A stretch of 9,077 bases of DNA from Pseudomonadota bacterium. GTDB lineage: Bacteria > Pseudomonadota > Gammaproteobacteria > Acidithiobacillales > Acidithiobacillaceae. Numbering within the stretch: the first letter of the stretch is position 1; each line of letters starts with the position of its first letter. The notes beneath the pieces are model-generated. The model searched no databases. It was not told the DNA's origin and saw only the letters and a list, made by a program, of their open reading frames with translations. The translations under genes were made by a program, and so were the position numbers. The stretch is from assembly GCA_021818125.1 (NCBI GenBank), contig JAKAFG010000071.1, forward strand, positions 1-9,077, read 5' to 3'. Positions 7,045 to 9,077 of the stretch are shown one piece after another.

Positions 7045-7079
7045 CGGAAGCAAAATCCTTGGTGAGATGGGGTGGCGCA

Positions 7080-7319
7080 GTGTTGGAGTCCCGTTTTGAA
7101 TCTCTGTTCGCAGAGTTGGAAAGCATTATAACGGATTATCGCGGCTTGCGTCGTCATCTGGAAGGAGACGGGCGTGACAAGCGTTCCCTGCAGGTTCTGC
7201 AAAAGCAAATCCAGATGCTCGACGCCGAGAATATCTTGCTGCGGGAACGTCAGGAGGCGGTATGTCTGCGGCTCAGTGAGCTGCTCACGCAGGTGAGCCA
7301 TTGGGAAAACGAAGGATAG
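7080..7319 (+). CDS. Small coiled-coil protein, TIGR02449 / ZapB-like family
   Basis: The predicted product has 79 residues and is almost entirely helical, with leucines in heptad spacing. A first helix (2-28) is followed by a break (GDGRDK, 29-34) and a second helix (36-75, including LDAENILLRERQEAVCLRLSELL). The arrangement, and the motif of a charged NxLLRER segment followed by a hydrophobic RLSELL segment, resembles the short TIGR02449 family found directly upstream of zapA in proteobacteria and probably connected to cell division. No start ATG exists in frame. GTG 7080 with a purine-rich GGGGTGG 4 bases upstream is the best choice; GTG 7062 and TTG 7083 are alternatives. The reading frame stays open far upstream, but that part is antisense to mrdA and not part of the gene. 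Stop to zapA start is 10 bases. Confidence 0.75.
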   Translation: MLESRFESLFAELESIITDYRGLRRHLEGDGRDKRSLQVLQKQIQMLDAENILLRERQEAVCLRLSELLTQVSHWENEG

Positions 7320-7329
7320 AACCACACAG

Positions 7330-7656
7330 ATGGAGAAAACCGTGCCTGAAGCAACTCGCAGTCCCACCACCAATCACGTCAACATCACTTTGCTGGGGCA
7401 AAGTTATCAGGTGCCCTGTCTGCCCGAAGAACAGGCACTGCTTCTGGAGGCAGTGGCACTGTTGAATCAACAGCTCGAAGCCGCCCGTGCACGGGGGCGA
7501 ATGATCAGTAAGGAGCGCACCGCACTGATGGTGGCGGTCAACCTGGCTGCAGACCTGCAGCGCGTCCGCCAGGAAGTGCGAGTGCGCGATGATCAACTCA
7601 ATCTGCTGGAAGATCGCTTGCGCCGGCTGGTTGACATGGGTAGGGGGGCAGAGTAG
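7330..7656 (+). CDS. zapA: Cell division protein ZapA
   Basis: The 108-residue protein fits ZapA, a small cytoplasmic protein that bundles and stabilises FtsZ filaments at the division ring. The N-terminal globular domain (about 15-70) has VNITLLGQSYQVPC followed by LMVAVNLAADL (66-76), the hallmark of the family, and a C-terminal coiled coil (about 77-104) mediates dimer and tetramer formation. The gene is followed by 6S RNA and fau, the same order as in E. coli. The start is uncertain: ATG 7330 has a weak, distant Shine-Dalgarno, whereas GTG 7342 in the same frame has GGAG (7332-7335) exactly 6 bases upstream and would give a 104-residue protein. Its final codons overlap the -35 box of the 6S promoter. 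Confidence 0.93.
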   Translation: MEKTVPEATRSPTTNHVNITLLGQSYQVPCLPEEQALLLEAVALLNQQLEAARARGRMISKERTALMVAVNLAADLQRVRQEVRVRDDQLNLLEDRLRRLVDMGRGAE

Positions 7657-7659
7657 CTT
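7631..7659 (+). promoter_or_regulatory. Promoter of the 6S RNA gene, inside the 3' end of zapA
   Basis: A perfect -35 box TTGACA (7631-7636) and TAGCTT (7654-7659) are separated by exactly 17 bases. The -10 box is a weak match (3 of 6) but contains the zapA stop codon TAG. Transcription would begin around 7666-7667, immediately before the first base of the 6S closing stem, so position and RNA structure agree independently. Confidence 0.65.
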
Positions 7660-7665
7660 GGATGT

Positions 7666-7846
7666 TGCCTCCTGCGGGGCGCGAGTGGTCGAGATGATTC
7701 CTGAACCAACATTGTCTATCCAGGGGATCCCCAGTCATCACCGTGGTGTGCAGCTCCCTCGTGGAGTAGCCTAAAGCGGTGTGTGGATTCCCACCTGTAC
7801 ACCAGGTTCATGGGGTAGCGGGCCGCACGACCCACGCGGGAGGTTT
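7666..7846 (+). ncRNA. ssrS: 6S RNA, global regulator of RNA polymerase
   Basis: 6S RNA mimics an open promoter and sequesters sigma-70 RNA polymerase in stationary phase. The location between zapA and fau is its classic genomic site. The ends pair: CCTCCTGCG (7668-7676) with CGCGGGAGG (7835-7843, one G-T pair), continuing after an internal loop with GTGGTC (7685-7690) against GACCCAC (7829-7835, one bulged C). Features matching the E. coli RNA are CCTGAACC on the 5' side of the bubble, an apical hairpin CTCC/GGAG (7754-7765), AGCCTAAA on the 3' side of the bubble (7768-7775) and the hairpin ACCTG/CAGGT (7793-7807). The length of about 180 nt is normal. Ends are estimates; the 3' end is set at the T-run. 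Confidence 0.9.
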
Positions 7847-7849
7847 TTT
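7835..7849 (+). terminator. 3' end of 6S RNA: closing-stem arm followed by a T-run
   Basis: The GC-rich 3' arm of the 6S closing stem (7835-7843) is followed directly by six T residues (7844-7849). This looks like an intrinsic termination or processing site, although the partner strand is about 160 bases away and a local alternative hairpin (CCGC 7823-7826 with GCGG 7836-7839) is weak. Incomplete termination would let transcription continue into fau. Confidence 0.4.
7838..7843 (+). promoter_or_regulatory. Probable ribosome binding site of fau, inside the 6S closing stem
   Basis: GGGAGG is the only strong Shine-Dalgarno near the start of fau, 4 bases before TTG 7848. The same bases form the 3' arm of the 6S closing stem, so they would be paired in the folded transcript. 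Confidence 0.45.
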
Positions 7850-8462
7850 GTTTCAAGGGCTGGATGAAGTACCAGCGAAAAGCCAATTACGTCGACGGCT
7901 GCGCCAGCAGCGACGCGACCTGTCACCTGAGGCACTACAGTGCGCTGCCATAGCGCTCTCTAATCACCTCGTGCGTCTCAACCACTTTCAGCGGGCCCGG
8001 CATATCGGACTCTACTGGCCCATGCAGGGCGAAATCAGCCCCTTGCCGCTCATGCAGCACCCGATCGCGGTCAACAAGCATTTTTATCTGCCGGTACTCG
8101 CCGGGCAGTTTGCACGTGGCCTCCGTTTTGCGCCTTTTAACCCGCATGCGGCCATGCGCAACAATCGCTTTCGCATCCCGGAACCACAGGTGTCTCCCAG
8201 TCATCAGCGTTCCGTACACGAACTGGATCTGCTGATCCTGCCACTGGTTGCCTTTGACGCGGAAGGTTACCGTCTGGGGATGGGCGGCGGTTTCTATGAT
8301 CGCAGCCTGGCACATTTGCCGCATCGCCGCAGTTGGCGGCGTCCGCGGTTGATTGGGGTGGGGCATGCCTTTCAGGAAGTGCCGCGTGTGCCCAGAGAGC
8401 CTTGGGATATCCCTCTGGGTATTGTCTGTACGGAAATGGGTTGCTACAGAATCAGATCATGA
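7848..8462 (+). CDS. fau: 5-formyltetrahydrofolate cyclo-ligase
   Basis: The enzyme uses ATP to convert 5-formyltetrahydrofolate to 5,10-methenyltetrahydrofolate in one-carbon metabolism, in the cytoplasm. With the TTG start the protein has 204 residues (E. coli YgfA/Fau: 182). Recognisable elements are the basic N-terminal helix KSQLRRRLRQQRRDLSP (11-27), YLPV (80-83), the RFRIPEP segment (107-113), and the signature LILPLVAFDAEGYRLGMGGG (129-148) with FYDR (149-152), plus WDIPL (186-190). The frame is open upstream to GTG 7779, but that lies inside 6S RNA and would add residues unlike the family. TTG 7848 is preferred; CTG 7860 is possible. The location downstream of ssrS is the same as in E. 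coli. It converges on the peptidase gene with only 12 bases between stop codons. Confidence 0.93.
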   Translation: MFQGLDEVPAKSQLRRRLRQQRRDLSPEALQCAAIALSNHLVRLNHFQRARHIGLYWPMQGEISPLPLMQHPIAVNKHFYLPVLAGQFARGLRFAPFNPHAAMRNNRFRIPEPQVSPSHQRSVHELDLLILPLVAFDAEGYRLGMGGGFYDRSLAHLPHRRSWRRPRLIGVGHAFQEVPRVPREPWDIPLGIVCTEMGCYRIRS

Positions 8463-8474
8463 AGGTACGGAAGC

Positions 8475-9077
8475 TCAACGACTTTCCGCCGTTGTTCCCT
8501 CTAACCAGGCACGGCGACGTGCAAGGACGACCTCATCCACATCCTCCAGCGATTCCAGCCAGACCGTATCCTGTGGAGGCGGGGCGGGGATCAGTTGAGT
8601 TTCCATAAGAATATCATCGCGGAAGAACTGAACACGTAGCGCCGCGCCCGCGGGAGCCGCATCCAGTTGTGGCTGTAATTGTTCCGCTGTAGTCCGGACG
8701 CCATCGAGGGCGACGAGAACATCGTCCGGCGACAACCCTGCCTGCTCGCCAGGGCCGCCACTCTGCACATGGCGCAATTGAGCACCCAGCGCGTGCGGAC
8801 GCCAGTGCGCACCCAGCCAGACCGGCGGGGTTTTTTCGCAGGCCTGTCCGCCCTCATCCTGCGGGCCACAGGCCGCGCGCAGATGGAGCGCAATGCCCAT
8901 TTCCGCCAACAGTGCGCGCAGCGGTAAGTCGGTTTTCTCCGTGAGCCAGGACTCCAAACGCGCGGCGAGCGTCGGCCCGGCGAGCGCCGCGACCAGATTG
9001 ATGCATTGGCCTTCCGGCAGCGGTTTAGCGATGCGGCCATAGTCTTGCCACAGCCGGGCGAGCAAGGTGTCGAGACT
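8475..9077 (-). CDS. M61-family peptidase (glycyl aminopeptidase-like) with PDZ domain, C-terminal part
   Basis: The C-terminal 200 residues are visible; the frame is open to the right edge, so the start and the HExxH zinc site lie outside. The fragment begins SLDTLLARLWQDYG, followed by PLPEG (19-23) and LESWLTEKTDLPLRALLAEMGI (41-62 of the fragment), matching the end of the M61 catalytic domain just before its PDZ domain. The PDZ domain spans about 86-165, with HVQSGGPGEQAGLSPDDVLV (103-122) then ALDGVR (123-128). Two cysteines (70 and 80) flank a short acidic loop before it. A charged tail follows (175-200). The family comprises zinc aminopeptidases, cytoplasmic or periplasmic; the true substrate is unknown. 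The reading frame has no internal stop. Not obviously functionally linked to fau, with which it is convergent. Confidence 0.85.
   Translation of the reverse strand, partial: SLDTLLARLWQDYGRIAKPLPEGQCINLVAALAGPTLAARLESWLTEKTDLPLRALLAEMGIALHLRAACGPQDEGGQACEKTPPVWLGAHWRPHALGAQLRHVQSGGPGEQAGLSPDDVLVALDGVRTTAEQLQPQLDAAPAGAALRVQFFRDDILMETQLIPAPPPQDTVWLESLEDVDEVVLARRRAWLEGTTAESR

Noticed and set aside
6693..7079. Upstream extension of the small coiled-coil gene to an ATG at 6693
   Set aside because: It would overlap the mrdA N-terminal coding region and add about 130 residues of non-family sequence; the coiled-coil match begins only near 7080.
7067..7099. Ten-codon ATG mini-ORF overlapping the start of the coiled-coil gene
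   Set aside because: No evidence of translation or conservation; short ORFs of this kind are expected by chance.
7285..7596. Minus-strand open frame opposite zapA
   Set aside because: Cys/His-rich antisense shadow of zapA without recognisable motifs.
7779..7847. fau start at GTG 7779
   Set aside because: This GTG and the following 22 codons lie in the 3' half of 6S RNA and encode residues with no counterpart in the cyclo-ligase family.

Overview
The window looks like a chromosomal segment from an acidophilic, chemolithoautotrophic proteobacterium, most likely Acidithiobacillus or a close relative. This is an inference from moderately high GC, a zapA-6S RNA-fau locus typical of gammaproteobacteria and Acidithiobacillia, and a group-4 (Hyf-type) hydrogenase cluster next to housekeeping genes. 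No mobile element, CRISPR array, tRNA or rRNA is visible. There is no gene-free stretch of more than about 200 bases.

Left and centre, all on the minus strand (transcribed from 6992 down to 1): mrdA (PBP2), rplY (ribosomal protein L25/CTC), pth (peptidyl-tRNA hydrolase) and ychF (translation-associated ATPase), separated by only 12, 6 and 9 bases. They form a compact operon in which each downstream gene's ribosome binding site is built on the previous gene's stop codon. After a 56-base gap comes a second module: an XRE-family HTH/cupin regulator, hyfB and the start of hyfC, each overlapping the next by 4 bases. HyfB and HyfC are membrane subunits of a hydrogenase-4/formate-hydrogenlyase-like complex related to complex I. 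The catalytic subunits would lie beyond the left edge.

Right of mrdA, on the plus strand and divergent from it: a small coiled-coil protein gene (TIGR02449/ZapB-like), zapA (FtsZ-ring activator), the 6S RNA gene ssrS and fau (5-formyltetrahydrofolate cyclo-ligase). A good sigma-70-type promoter lies in the mrdA/zap divergent region. A second one, with a perfect -35 box, sits in the 3' end of zapA, placed to start 6S RNA. The 6S closing stem appears to contain the ribosome binding site of fau.

The right edge holds the C-terminal 200 residues of an M61-family (glycyl aminopeptidase-like) peptidase with a PDZ domain, convergent with fau.

Most of the window is well-understood core biology; I found no wholly new system. 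The points worth a second look are the ssrS-fau overlap, the placement of mrdA in a translation operon away from rodA, the regulator embedded in the hyf operon, and cysteines in the PBP2 active site.
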